A stretch of DNA of 64,000 nt from Mesobaculum littorinae (GTDB taxonomy: Bacteria > Pseudomonadota > Alphaproteobacteria > Rhodobacterales > Rhodobacteraceae). Positions 44,806 through 53,445 of the stretch are shown in pieces (position 1 is the first letter of the stretch; the number at the start of each line of letters is the position of its first letter). The notes beneath the pieces were generated by a model. It worked only from the letters and a program-made list of their open reading frames with translations. It made no database searches and was not told the DNA's origin. Where the stretch lies: positions 310,001 to 374,000 of the forward strand of contig NZ_RQXX01000002.1 in assembly GCF_004011175.1 (NCBI RefSeq), in the 5' to 3' direction. Position numbers and translations under genes: made by a program.

Positions 44806-46425
44806 TTGGCCAGATCGCTGCTGGCGGGCATCGCCCCCTCTATTTCCCGAATGAACCTGAAGAGCGACCTGACGCCCGCGCAGGCCAAGACCGACGTGCT
44901 GTCGGGATTGACCGTGGCGCTGGCGCTGGTGCCCGAAGCGGTGGCCTTCGCCTTCGTGGCGGGCGTGCATCCGCTGGTGGGGCTTTACGCCGCCTTCATC
45001 GTCGGGCTGATCACCGCCTGCATCGGCGGCCGCCCCGGCATGATCTCGGGCGCGACCGGCGCGCTGGCCGTGGTGATGGTCGCGCTCGTCGCGCAGCACG
45101 GGGTCGAATACCTCTTTGCCACCGTCGTGCTGATGGGTGTCCTGCAGATCGCGGCGGGGATCTTCCGGCTGGGCAAGTTCATCCGGCTGGTGCCGCACCC
45201 CGTGATGCTGGGCTTCGTCAACGGCCTGGCGATCGTCATCTTCCTCGCCCAGCTCAGCCAGTTCCAGGTGCCCGGCTCGGGCGAGGCGTCGGGCCATGGC
45301 GTGGGCGGCGGCGAGTGGCTGTCGGGCTGGCCCATGGTGCTGATGCTGGCGCTGGTGGCGCTGACCATGCTGATCGTCTGGGGGCTGCCCAAGATTACCA
45401 ACATCATTCCCGCCCCGCTGGCGGGCATCGGCATCGTCGCGATCCTCGTCATCGCGCTGGGCCTCGACGTGCCGCGGGTGGGCGACCTGGCCTCGATCCA
45501 GGGCGGTCTGCCGTCGTTTCACCTGCCGATCGTGCCGCTGAACTGGGAAACGCTGCAGATCATCCTGCCCTATTCGCTGATCCTTGCCGCCATCGGCCTG
45601 ATCGAAAGCCTGCTGACGCTGAACCTCGTGGGCGAGATCACCGGGAAGCGCGGCGGCGCCAGCCAGGAATGCGTGGCGCAGGGCATCGCCAACTTCGTCA
45701 CCGGGTTCTTCGGCGGCATGGGCGGCTGCGCGATGATCGGCCAGTCGATGATCAACGTGAAATCTGGCGGACGCACGCGGCTGGCCGGCATCTCGGCCGC
45801 GCTGTTCCTTCTGGCCTTCATCGTGGTCGCCAGCCCGATCATCGAGCTGATCCCGCTGGCCGCTCTGGTGGGCGTGATGTTCATGGTGGTGATCGGGACC
45901 TTCGCGTGGAATTCGTTCCGCATCCTGCGCAAGGTGCCCGTTACCGACGCCTTCGTCATCGTGCTGGTGACCGCCGTGACCGTGGCCTACGACCTGGCGA
46001 CGGCCGTGGTGGTCGGCGTCATCGTCTCGGCGCTGGAATACGCCTGGACCAACGCCACCCGGATCCACGCCCGCACCTACCGCACGCCCGAGGGCGCCAA
46101 GGTCTACAAGGTGCAGGGTCCGCTGTTCTTCGGGTCCGCCGCAGGGTTTGGCGAGCTGTTCGACATCGGTCACGACCCCGATCTGGTGATCGTGGATTTC
46201 GAGGGCAGCCGCGTCGCCGACCAGTCGGCCCTGACCGCGATCGAGGCCATCGCCGCGAAATACGAGGCCGCGGGCAAGCGGGTTCAGCTGCGCCACCTGA
46301 GCGCCGACTGCCACCGTCTTCTGCACCGCGCGGGCCAACTGGTCGTCGAAAGTGACGATGACCCCGCCTACGGCGTCGCGGTGGATTACGACGTGCGCAC
46401 GGGGGTGCTGGGCGCGGGGCACTGA
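44806..46425 (+). CDS. SulP-family anion transporter with STAS domain
   Basis: Up to 539 residues. The SulP membrane domain (about 25-415) has [26 protein letters not shown]-type helices, [11 protein letters not shown] and [15 protein letters not shown]-terminal STAS domain follows (about 440-530; [22 protein letters not shown]). SulP proteins move sulfate, bicarbonate or dicarboxylates with Na+ or H+. The TTG at 44806 follows AGGA; the ATG at 44851 (MNLKSDLTP) is a serious alternative start. No sulfur or carbonic anhydrase gene is adjacent, so the substrate is open. Confidence 0.88.
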   Translation: MARSLLAGIAPSISRMNLKSDLTPAQAKTDVLSGLTVALALVPEAVAFAFVAGVHPLVGLYAAFIVGLITACIGGRPGMISGATGALAVVMVALVAQHGVEYLFATVVLMGVLQIAAGIFRLGKFIRLVPHPVMLGFVNGLAIVIFLAQLSQFQVPGSGEASGHGVGGGEWLSGWPMVLMLALVALTMLIVWGLPKITNIIPAPLAGIGIVAILVIALGLDVPRVGDLASIQGGLPSFHLPIVPLNWETLQIILPYSLILAAIGLIESLLTLNLVGEITGKRGGASQECVAQGIANFVTGFFGGMGGCAMIGQSMINVKSGGRTRLAGISAALFLLAFIVVASPIIELIPLAALVGVMFMVVIGTFAWNSFRILRKVPVTDAFVIVLVTAVTVAYDLATAVVVGVIVSALEYAWTNATRIHARTYRTPEGAKVYKVQGPLFFGSAAGFGELFDIGHDPDLVIVDFEGSRVADQSALTAIEAIAAKYEAAGKRVQLRHLSADCHRLLHRAGQLVVESDDDPAYGVAVDYDVRTGVLGAGH

Positions 46426-46442
46426 CCCCCCCGCTCAGCCCT

Positions 46443-46458
46443 CGCGCCCCCGGGCGCG
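46443..46458. terminator. GC hairpin between convergent genes
   Basis: CGCGCCC and GGGCGCG form a perfect 7-bp stem with a 2-nt loop in the 49-bp space between the SulP and flavin reductase genes. There is no T-run. It may serve as a weak bidirectional terminator. Confidence 0.3.
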
Positions 46459-46474
46459 TCTCGCCGCGGCCGGA

Positions 46475-47077
46475 TCAGTCGGGCCGCGGCATCGCGAAGA
46501 CCTCGGTCACGCTGGCGTAATCCTGGTAGCCCAGCCGCGACAGGGGCTGGTAGCGGGTCACGTCGAAGATCCCGTCGACAAGGCAATCGTCGCGCAGGTG
46601 CACGCCCACGACCTCGCCGATGGTGAGGAAATTGGCCGCGCCCTTCAGCGTGACGATCTGGGTCAGGCGGCATTCCAGCGCGGCGGGCGCGCCCGACACG
46701 CGCGAACAGGGGATCGTCTCGCAGTCCTCCCGGCCCAGCCCAGCCCGGTCGAATTCGTCGGTGCCGCGCGGATAGCTGCCAGAGCTCGCATTCATCGCCT
46801 CCTGCATCTGCGTGCCCACGATGTTGACGCAGAACACCCCCGTCTGGCGGATGTTCGACAGGCTGTCCTTGGTCCCGTCGCGGTCGGGCTTGGCCCCGAT
46901 CGAGGCAAAGACGACCTGCGGCGGGGTGTAGGCCACGGCGTTGAAAAAGGAGTAGGGGGCGAGGTTCTCGTCCCCCGCCTCTCCGCGGGTCGAGATCCAG
47001 CCGATGGGCCGGGGCGAGATCACTGCGTTCATCGGGTTGTGCGGCAGGCCATGGCCCTCGTGCGGTCGGTAGAACAT
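46475..47077 (-). CDS. Flavin reductase-like FMN-binding protein
   Basis: A 200-residue split-barrel flavoprotein (DIM6/flavin reductase family) with MNAVISPRPIGWISTRG (about 16-32), NLAPYSFFNAV and the ECRLTQIVTLKG pattern. It probably binds FMN; the electron donor and acceptor cannot be told from sequence. It stands alone, divergent from a GNAT gene 117 bp away. Confidence 0.85.
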   Translation of the reverse strand: MFYRPHEGHGLPHNPMNAVISPRPIGWISTRGEAGDENLAPYSFFNAVAYTPPQVVFASIGAKPDRDGTKDSLSNIRQTGVFCVNIVGTQMQEAMNASSGSYPRGTDEFDRAGLGREDCETIPCSRVSGAPAALECRLTQIVTLKGAANFLTIGEVVGVHLRDDCLVDGIFDVTRYQPLSRLGYQDYASVTEVFAMPRPD

Positions 47078-47194
47078 GCGCGTCCCTCCTTAGATGTCCG
47101 GGCCCGCCCTCGCGGCAGGCGTTTGTCGGTGATTACCGTCCATGCTAGGGGCGTGCCAGCCGAATGAAACGGGGCAGGCGGGGCGGGAAAGCGG

Positions 47195-47737
47195 ATGATC
47201 CGGCTTGAGGAAGAGCGGGCGGAGGACCTTTGGGAGGTCGAGGCGCTCTATGATCTGTGCTTTGCCCCGGGGCGCGAGGCGCTGTCGTCCTACCGGCTGC
47301 GCGACGGGGTGGCGAAGGTGCCGGACCTGTGCCTGACCGCCCGCGACGAGGCGGGCATACTGGGCGCCGCGATCCGCTACTGGCCGGTCACCATCGCCGA
47401 GCCGCAAAGCGCCGAAAAGGGCGACGTCGATACCCCGCGGGCATGGCATGCCCTGCTGCTGGGGCCCGTCGCGGTGCACCCGACCCGTCAGGGCGAGGGG
47501 CTGGGCGCGCTGCTGATCAACGAAAGCCTTGCGCTGGCCCGTGGAACCGGCTGGTTCCGGGCCATGCTGGTGGGTGACGCGCCCTATTACGCGCGATTTG
47601 GCTTTACCCGGCTCGCTAAGGTCGAGATGCCGCCGCCGACCAATCCCGAGCGTGTCCTCGGCCTCGATCTCGTGCCGGGCGCTTGGAGCGGCGTGCGCGG
47701 GCAGGTGGGACGGAGCACCCTGAACGAATTCGTTTGA
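47195..47737 (+). CDS. GNAT-family N-acetyltransferase (COG3153/YhbS type)
   Basis: A 180-residue GNAT protein: N-terminal IRLEEERAEDLWEVEALYDLC, an acetyl-CoA loop GPVAVHPTRQGEGLGALLI (about residues 89-107) and VGDAPYYARFGF. This is the YhbS-type family that commonly modifies small molecules. Substrate unknown; it is divergent from the flavin reductase gene. Confidence 0.85.
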   Translation: MIRLEEERAEDLWEVEALYDLCFAPGREALSSYRLRDGVAKVPDLCLTARDEAGILGAAIRYWPVTIAEPQSAEKGDVDTPRAWHALLLGPVAVHPTRQGEGLGALLINESLALARGTGWFRAMLVGDAPYYARFGFTRLAKVEMPPPTNPERVLGLDLVPGAWSGVRGQVGRSTLNEFV

Positions 47738-47775
47738 ATTAGCCGTTTTTCCGAGGAACCAATCCCTGTCGCGGA

Positions 47776-47797
47776 TGTTGGAGCACCATATCCAACA
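47776..47797. promoter_or_regulatory. Inverted repeat in front of the duplicated-module protein gene
   Basis: TGTTGGA and TCCAACA are perfect 7-bp arms around an 8-nt spacer, 37-58 bp upstream of the ATG at 47834. The position suits an operator overlapping the promoter or a leader hairpin. No regulator can be assigned. Confidence 0.4.
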
Positions 47798-47833
47798 GCG
47801 CATTACGCGCACCACGGAAGACGGAGTTACATA

Positions 47834-48313
47834 ATGAAAAAGTTCATGATTGCCACCGCCCTCGTCGCTGCTACCTCGACCGGCGCCGCCTTTGCGCAGG
47901 AAAACGACGGCCAGCTGCGCGAACTGGTGTCGACCGAGCTTGAGACCATGGAACTTGGCGTCGACGTCGATGCGCTGCCGAACAGCGCCGTCAGCCAGCT
48001 GCACCTGATCCTGACCAGCGACATGAGCGAGAGCCAGCAGAACAACCGCGTCCGCGGCGTTCTGGAAGACTACGGCATGAACTTCTCGAACGGCATGATG
48101 TACGAAGACGACGGCAGCACCATCGCCGTGACCGTCCCTTCGAACCAGCTGCGTGCCCGCGTCGCGAACGAACTGGCTTTCTATGAAGCCGGTGCCGAAG
48201 CCGACGTCGCCACCATGTCGAACGAGCAGGTTTCGGAGCTCTACCTCATCCTGACCAGCACGATGGACAGCTCGGAAAAAGAAAACCGCGTCCGCGGCGT
48301 TCTTGCTGAGTAA
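47834..48313 (+). CDS. Exported protein of two tandem modules, function unknown
   Basis: A 159-residue protein with a signal peptide (MKK start, cleavage after AFAQ, residue 22) and two copies of one module of about 52 residues. Copy A spans 27-78 and copy B 105-158. Each has QLR at the start, SQLHLILTS or SELYLILTS in the middle, and NRVRGVL at the end. The mature protein is acidic and lacks Cys. Codon use is less GC-extreme than in its neighbours and a strong terminator follows, so it may be highly expressed. I do not recognise the family. Confidence 0.85.
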   Translation: MKKFMIATALVAATSTGAAFAQENDGQLRELVSTELETMELGVDVDALPNSAVSQLHLILTSDMSESQQNNRVRGVLEDYGMNFSNGMMYEDDGSTIAVTVPSNQLRARVANELAFYEAGAEADVATMSNEQVSELYLILTSTMDSSEKENRVRGVLAE

Positions 48314-48338
48314 TCGGATCCGACCTTCGGGTCTTTAA

Positions 48339-48366
48339 GGGGTCGCCCTCGGGCGGCCCTTTTTTC
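48339..48366 (+). terminator. Intrinsic terminator after the duplicated-module gene
   Basis: A 9-bp stem (GGGTCGCCC with GGGCGGCCC, one G-T pair) with a 2-nt loop, followed by TTTTTT. It lies 26 bp after the stop codon. This is a strong rho-independent terminator, consistent with a monocistronic, well-expressed gene. Confidence 0.9.
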
Positions 48367-48503
48367 GTGTCCAGACGGTAATGGACGGCGAGCCGGCTGT
48401 CATGCGGGCGTCGCCCCGACGGGCCCGGCATCCTTCCGCCTCTCGATGTATCGCGGGATCGCCACACCTTGTGCGCCGGCCCGCATGCGCCCATCTTGAC
48501 GGC

Positions 48504-49292
48504 ATGGATGACCACCGCACCTCAGACACCTCTGGCCACGACCGCGCGCTGCCCCCGGATCTCAGCGCTGAGGTCGAGGCGCTCGCGACCCGCTTCCGCT
48601 CGGCTGACGGGCTGGGAATGCAGGTGCTCAACCTCATCGGCGGCCGGGCCGAGGGGCTGATCGAGCGTCTGCCGGTATCGGTACGCGACCGGATCGACGA
48701 TGCGACTCAACGCGCGCTGACCATCGCGTCGGAGGCTGCGCACAGGTCGCGCGGACGGGTCGGCGACGGCTCGGACTGGCTGAACAGCGCCGTGACCACC
48801 GCGATGGGCGCCGCGGGCGGCTTTGGCGGCCTGCCGACCGCCCTGACCGAACTGCCGGTGACCACGACCGTCCTTCTGCGCGCGATCCAGGGCATTGCGG
48901 CCGAGCATGGCTTCGACCCCGCCGATCCGCGCGTGCGCATGCAGTGCCTGCAGGTCTTTGGCGCCGCGGGCCCGCTGGCGCGCGACGACGGGGCGGATAT
49001 CGCCTTTCTGTCGACCCGGATTACCCTGACCGGGTCGACGATCCATGGTCTCATAGCGAAGATCGCCCCGCGTCTTTCGGCGGTGCTGGGCCAGAAACTG
49101 GCGGCGCAGACGGTGCCCGTGCTGGGCGCGGTGGCGGGGGCGGCGACGAATTACGCCTTTACCAGCTACTATCAGGAAATGGCGCATGTCTATTTCGGCC
49201 TGCGTCGGCTGGCCCGCGATGCCGATGTCCCGGTCGAGGATCTGCTGGCCGAGTTCCGGCTGGCCCTGACCCCGCCGACCGAGATCGGCTGA
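48504..49292 (+). CDS. EcsC-family protein
   Basis: A 262-residue protein of the EcsC family: amphipathic helices throughout, a Gly-rich hydrophobic centre (TTAMGAAGGFGGLPTALTEL, about 96-115), RAIQGIAAEHGFDPADPRVR and a second hydrophobic region AQTVPVLGAVAGAATNYAF. EcsC is linked to secretion in Bacillus, but its biochemical role is unknown. The ATG at 48504 is preferred; longer frames read through the preceding terminator. Convergent with hmuV. Confidence 0.82.
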   Translation: MDDHRTSDTSGHDRALPPDLSAEVEALATRFRSADGLGMQVLNLIGGRAEGLIERLPVSVRDRIDDATQRALTIASEAAHRSRGRVGDGSDWLNSAVTTAMGAAGGFGGLPTALTELPVTTTVLLRAIQGIAAEHGFDPADPRVRMQCLQVFGAAGPLARDDGADIAFLSTRITLTGSTIHGLIAKIAPRLSAVLGQKLAAQTVPVLGAVAGAATNYAFTSYYQEMAHVYFGLRRLARDADVPVEDLLAEFRLALTPPTEIG

Positions 49293-49327
49293 TCTCCAAG
49301 ATACCCGACGCTCGGCACCTTCCTACG

Positions 49328-50131
49328 TCAAAGGCCAGCTTCCCCCGGGCCGCCCGCGGCCTGCGGCAGCAGGTAGACGGCGCCGCCCGCGGGGGGCGTG
49401 TTGAGCCGCAGGCGGCATCCGTAGGCGCGCGACAGGCGGTCGTCGGTCAGCACCCGGGCCGGCGGACCTTGGGCGTCGCACCGGCCGTCGGTGATCAGCG
49501 CGACGCTGTCGGCGAACATCGCGGTCAGGTTCAGGTCGTGCATCACCGCCACGACCCCTCCGCCCGCATCGGCATAGTCGCGCGCCAAGGTCATCACCTC
49601 GATCTGGTGCCCGATATCGAGGCTTGCCACCGGTTCGTCCAGGAACAGCCACCGCGCGCGGCCCTCTGGCGTCACCGGGGTCCAGACCTGCACCAGCACC
49701 CGGGCAAGGTGGACGCGCTGCTGTTCGCCGCCTGACAGGTGCTGGTAGTACCGCCCCTCGAACCCGGCCAACCCGACACGGGCCAGCGCGTCGTGCGGAA
49801 GGTGGCGCTGCGCGGCCTCAAGGCCGTCGATCAGCCCCAGGCGCACCACCTCGAGCACCGTGAAGGGAAAGGAGAGGCTTGCCGCCTGGGGCAGGACCGC
49901 CCGTCGCGCGGCCAGCTCGGTGGGCGGGATCGCGGCCAGCTCGCGGCCGTCCAGCGTGATCCGGCCGCGATGGGCGACGTCGCCTGTCAGGGCCTTGAGC
50001 GTGGTGGACTTGCCCGACCCGTTCGGCCCGACGATGGCGGTCAGCGCGCCGGAGCGGGCGGTGAAATCGAGCCCCCGCAGGATCGGGCGCCCGCCCGCCT
50101 CGACCGTCAGGTCACGTGCGATCAGCGTCAC
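49328..50131 (-). CDS. hmuV: Heme ABC transporter ATPase
   Basis: A 267-residue ABC ATPase with Walker A GPNGSGKST (about 34-42), signature LSGGEQQRVHLARVL and Walker B WLFLDEPVASLD. An insertion of a few residues before Walker B (VQVWTPVTPEGRA) is typical of HmuV. It powers heme import through HmuU. The GTG start overlaps the hmuU stop (GTGA). Confidence 0.94.
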   Translation of the reverse strand: MTLIARDLTVEAGGRPILRGLDFTARSGALTAIVGPNGSGKSTTLKALTGDVAHRGRITLDGRELAAIPPTELAARRAVLPQAASLSFPFTVLEVVRLGLIDGLEAAQRHLPHDALARVGLAGFEGRYYQHLSGGEQQRVHLARVLVQVWTPVTPEGRARWLFLDEPVASLDIGHQIEVMTLARDYADAGGGVVAVMHDLNLTAMFADSVALITDGRCDAQGPPARVLTDDRLSRAYGCRLRLNTPPAGGAVYLLPQAAGGPGEAGL

Positions 50132-51216
50132 AGGTCCAGGACCCCGCGATTGCGCAGCAGGATCCACAGGAAGAACGGCCCGCCCAGCGTGGCGGTGACG
50201 ATGCCGATGGGCAGCTCGGCCGGCGCGATGATGCTGCGCGATACCATGTCCGCGGCGACCAGCAGGCTTGCCCCCAGAAGCGCCGCGTTGGGCAGAAGGT
50301 AGCGGTGATCCGGGCCGGTCAGCAGCCGCAGCAGGTGCGGCACGACGATCCCGACGAAGCCGATCCCGCCCGACACCGCGACGGCCGCTCCGGTCGCGCC
50401 CGCGACGGTCAGGATCGCGGTGTTCTTCAGCCGCTGCACCGGCACGCCCAGGTGCGCCGCCGACGCTTCTCCCAGGGCCAGCCGGTTCAGCCCGCGCGCC
50501 ATCGCCGGGGCAAGGACCAGCGCCGCCCCGATCAGGGGCGTCGCGGCAAGGACCTTGGTCCATGTGGCACCGGCGAGCGATCCGAGCCCCCAGAACGTCA
50601 GGTCCCGGAGCTGCGAATCGTCGGCGATGTAGACCAGCATGCCCGACACGGCGCCCGCCAGCGCCCCCATCGCGATCCCGGCCAGCAGCATCACCGCGAC
50701 CGAGGTGCGCCCGCCCCGCGTCGAGACGCGGTATAGAAGCAGCGTGGTCGCCCACCCGCCGAGGAAGGCGGCGACAGGCACCACATAGTGCCCCAGGTAG
50801 ACGGCCAGCCCGGCGGGCAGCAGCCCGCCCAGCACAATGGCCGCGATCGCGCCCAGCCCCGCGCCGGCACCGACCCCGACCAGCCCCGGGTCGGCCAGAG
50901 GATTGCGGAACAGTCCCTGCATCACCGCCCCCGAAACGGCGAGGCCGGCGCCCACCAGCATCCCCAGCGCAAGGCGCGGGAGACGGATGTCGAAGAGGAT
51001 CACCCGCTCGGTCGCGTCCAGCGCATCGCCCCGGGCGAGGGCCGAGAGAGCCGCGCCGAAGGACGCGCCCGACGCCCCGGTGGACAGCGACGCCACCGCG
51101 GTCAGCGCCAGCAGCGCGGCAAGGGTGATCATCACCACCCGTGCGCGGACCTCGCGGTCGCCCGGGCCTGTCCGGGCGGCGGGCAGGGGAAGGGGGAGGA
51201 TGACGGACAGGCTCAT
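50128..51216 (-). CDS. hmuU: Heme ABC transporter permease
   Basis: A 362-residue FecCD/BtuC-type permease with about ten membrane helices and the patterns IRLPRLALGMLVGAGLAVSGAVMQGLFRNPLADP (ATPase coupling region) and ISGGIGFVGIVVPHLLRLLTGPDHR. It carries heme through the inner membrane. It overlaps hmuT and hmuV by 4 bp each. Confidence 0.94.
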   Translation of the reverse strand: MSLSVILPLPLPAARTGPGDREVRARVVMITLAALLALTAVASLSTGASGASFGAALSALARGDALDATERVILFDIRLPRLALGMLVGAGLAVSGAVMQGLFRNPLADPGLVGVGAGAGLGAIAAIVLGGLLPAGLAVYLGHYVVPVAAFLGGWATTLLLYRVSTRGGRTSVAVMLLAGIAMGALAGAVSGMLVYIADDSQLRDLTFWGLGSLAGATWTKVLAATPLIGAALVLAPAMARGLNRLALGEASAAHLGVPVQRLKNTAILTVAGATGAAVAVSGGIGFVGIVVPHLLRLLTGPDHRYLLPNAALLGASLLVAADMVSRSIIAPAELPIGIVTATLGGPFFLWILLRNRGVLDL

Positions 51217-52112
51217 TCCGCGTCCGCCACGGTCTGTGCCAGCGCCTCGGAAAGCCGCTCGACCGCGTCCGGCGTGCGCGGGCCGAAGCCCAGAAGCAGC
51301 AGGCCATCCATGCGCACCACCGATCCGGTGCGGGCTGCGGGCGTGGTCGTCAGGGCAGGGTGCGCGAAAAGCGCGTCGTCATCGGCGGCATGGTCGCCCG
51401 AACGGTCCATCATCAGGATCACCTGCGGCGCCGCGGCGGCCAGCGCCTCGTCCGTCAGCGGCTTGTAGCCCGCAAAGGCGGTGACGGCGTTCTGACCGCC
51501 GGCGAGGTCGATGATCCCTGCGGCGGCGGTGTCGCGCCCCGCCGCCAGGATGCGCCCGCCCTGGATCGACAGGATGAACAGCACCCGCGGCGGGGTGTCG
51601 CCCGTCGCCGCACGGGCGCTGTCGCGGGCGGCGGTCAGCCGGTCGTCGATGTCGCGCACCAGCGCCTCACCCGCTTCATCGAGGCCCAGGGTGGCGGCGA
51701 CGATGCGCACCTTGTCGGCCACCGCCTCGGTGTCGAAGCCCTCGGGCACCTCGACGAAGGGGACCGAGGCGGCGCGCAGCACCTCCAGCGTTTCGGGCGG
51801 GCCGCTGCCCTCTTCGGCGATGACGAGGTCGGGCCGGGTCGACAACACGCCCTCGGGCGAGAGCGCGCGCATGTAGCCCACGTCGGGAAGTTCCTCGACC
51901 CGCGGCGGGTAGGACGAGGTCGTGTCGCGCGCCACCACCCGGTCGAGCGCACCAAGGGCCGCGATGATCTCGGTCACAGACCCGCCGACGGACACGATGC
52001 GCCGCGCCTCGGGGTAGCTTTGCGCATGGGCCGCGGCGGCGAAGGCGATGCCCAGCAGCGCCCCGGCAAGCGCGAGGTGGATGCGGGCGAGGGGGCTTGC
52101 AAGGGGCATCAT
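51213..52112 (-). CDS. hmuT: Periplasmic heme-binding protein
   Basis: A 299-residue class III substrate-binding protein with a signal peptide (to AAAHAQS near residue 30) and two lobes joined by a long helix: RRIVSVGGSVTEIIAALGALDRVVARDTTS, GYMRALSPEGVLSTRPDLVIAEE and AGGQNAV. It delivers heme to HmuU. ATGATG overlaps the hmuS stop with GGAGG just before; the first ATG is used here. Confidence 0.92.
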   Translation of the reverse strand: MMPLASPLARIHLALAGALLGIAFAAAAHAQSYPEARRIVSVGGSVTEIIAALGALDRVVARDTTSSYPPRVEELPDVGYMRALSPEGVLSTRPDLVIAEEGSGPPETLEVLRAASVPFVEVPEGFDTEAVADKVRIVAATLGLDEAGEALVRDIDDRLTAARDSARAATGDTPPRVLFILSIQGGRILAAGRDTAAAGIIDLAGGQNAVTAFAGYKPLTDEALAAAAPQVILMMDRSGDHAADDDALFAHPALTTTPAARTGSVVRMDGLLLLGFGPRTPDAVERLSEALAQTVADAE

Positions 52113-53200
52113 GCCTCCAACGCGTGGGTGGTCGCGGGCAGGGCGCCCAGCAGGGTGGCAAAGGCGCGGCCCTCGGGGTCGGCGTCGTCGCGGCGGGCAA
52201 AGATCTGCAGGATCAGCCCGCCCTCGGCGTCGAAGCATTCAAGCGACAGGGCCGGTCCGCGTTTCGTCGGCTTGGTCACGCGCCAGATCTCGGCGATGCG
52301 GTCGCCACGCAGGTGCAGGTTGAACCCGGGGTCGAGGATGTTGAACCACGGCTCCACCGTCTTGGGCGTGCCAACCGGGCCGCCGTGGATCTGGATGCAG
52401 CCGCGATTGCCGACGAAGATCATCGCCGCGGTGCCGCTGGCCGCCAGCGCGGTGACCAGCGCCTCGGTCGCGCCGGGGGCCAGGCGTTCGGCGCGCGGCG
52501 CACCGGCCAGGCGGTAGGCGCCCAGGCGATTCATCCGCAGCTTCGACGTCAGCCTCAGGAACTGGTGGGTGTCGGTCATCCGGTCCCACTCGGCCAGCAG
52601 GACATCGCGTTTCTCCGGCACCGACTTGGCCGCCTCGACCGGGTCGCGCGGAACAAGGTCGAGGTGGTCGGTCATGTCCTCGGTCGCAAGGTCGGTCACC
52701 AGCGCCGCAAAGGCGTCTGCGTCCGAGCCGTCGCGCAGGTGGATCTTGTGCACGGCGTCGCCCGCGGCGTCGAAGACCTGGATCGACCGGCGCAGGCGGC
52801 CGTTCTGCTCGGTCTCGACCGCGAAGGCGTGGACCCAGTGGCGCGGAAAGATCCGCAGGTCGATCTCGCCCGACAGCACCATCGCGGCATGCTGGCCCGG
52901 GACATAGGCATCGTAGACGCCGATCTTTTCCGAGACCGCGTGGTCGTTGCGCGTCAGCCCCATCACCGGCCCCAGCGCTGTGAGCCGCGGGATCAGCCGG
53001 TCCGGGGCGGGGTCGATGCGCGTCGCGCCGTCGCCCACACGCGCGGCGACAAGCTCGGCCTCGCGCAGGCCAAGCTCTTCTGCCATGTCGCGCGGCCGCC
53101 TGTGGGCTCCGACCGGGGCGGCGTGAAGGCCAGTGCGCGAGGTATCGGCAGGTGGGGCAGGCGTGGTCGTGGCGAAAGGCGGCATTATCGGGTCTGCCAT
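52109..53200 (-). CDS. hmuS: Heme-handling / hemin-degrading protein
   Basis: A 363-residue HmuS/ChuS-type protein made of two similar halves (about 40-190 and 200-350). Patterns include RPRDMAEELGLREAELVAA, GPVMGLTRNDHAVSEKIGVY, NGRLRRSIQVFDAAGDAVHKIHL and FVGNRGCIQIHGGPV. It accepts heme in the cytoplasm and either degrades it or passes it to an oxygenase. It is the first gene of the leftward hmuSTUV operon, divergent from the receptor gene. Confidence 0.94.
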   Translation of the reverse strand: MADPIMPPFATTTPAPPADTSRTGLHAAPVGAHRRPRDMAEELGLREAELVAARVGDGATRIDPAPDRLIPRLTALGPVMGLTRNDHAVSEKIGVYDAYVPGQHAAMVLSGEIDLRIFPRHWVHAFAVETEQNGRLRRSIQVFDAAGDAVHKIHLRDGSDADAFAALVTDLATEDMTDHLDLVPRDPVEAAKSVPEKRDVLLAEWDRMTDTHQFLRLTSKLRMNRLGAYRLAGAPRAERLAPGATEALVTALAASGTAAMIFVGNRGCIQIHGGPVGTPKTVEPWFNILDPGFNLHLRGDRIAEIWRVTKPTKRGPALSLECFDAEGGLILQIFARRDDADPEGRAFATLLGALPATTHALEA

Positions 53201-53312
53201 GGGGCCAGTCCTTCTGATCGATCGTAAGCGATTGAGGATGCTGGCGGTCAGGGGCGCTGTCCGCGCGACCGACCTGCTGGCGCTGCGGCGCGGAAATATT
53301 GCGCCGACATTC

Positions 53313-53341
53313 TTGACGCTTTCTATCAGTCATTCTAACCG
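53313..53341 (+). promoter_or_regulatory. Candidate promoter of the heme receptor operon
   Basis: TTGACG (53313-53318) and TAACCG (53336-53341) are spaced 17 bp apart in an AT-richer stretch of the hmuS-hmuR divergent region. On the other strand the same stretch reads TTAGAATGACTGATAG, whose TTAGAA resembles one half of the Irr box (ICE) of alphaproteobacteria; the second half is not matched. Iron or heme control is expected for such an operon, but this site is only a candidate. Confidence 0.35.
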
Positions 53342-53445
53342 ATGCAAGAGCCCGGGCGAGATCCTCTGTCGGACGACCCCGGAACCACGAGCCAGCGACA
53401 CCCCATGCCAGCCTCGGACCAAAAGAAAATCTGCGAGGGACTGCC

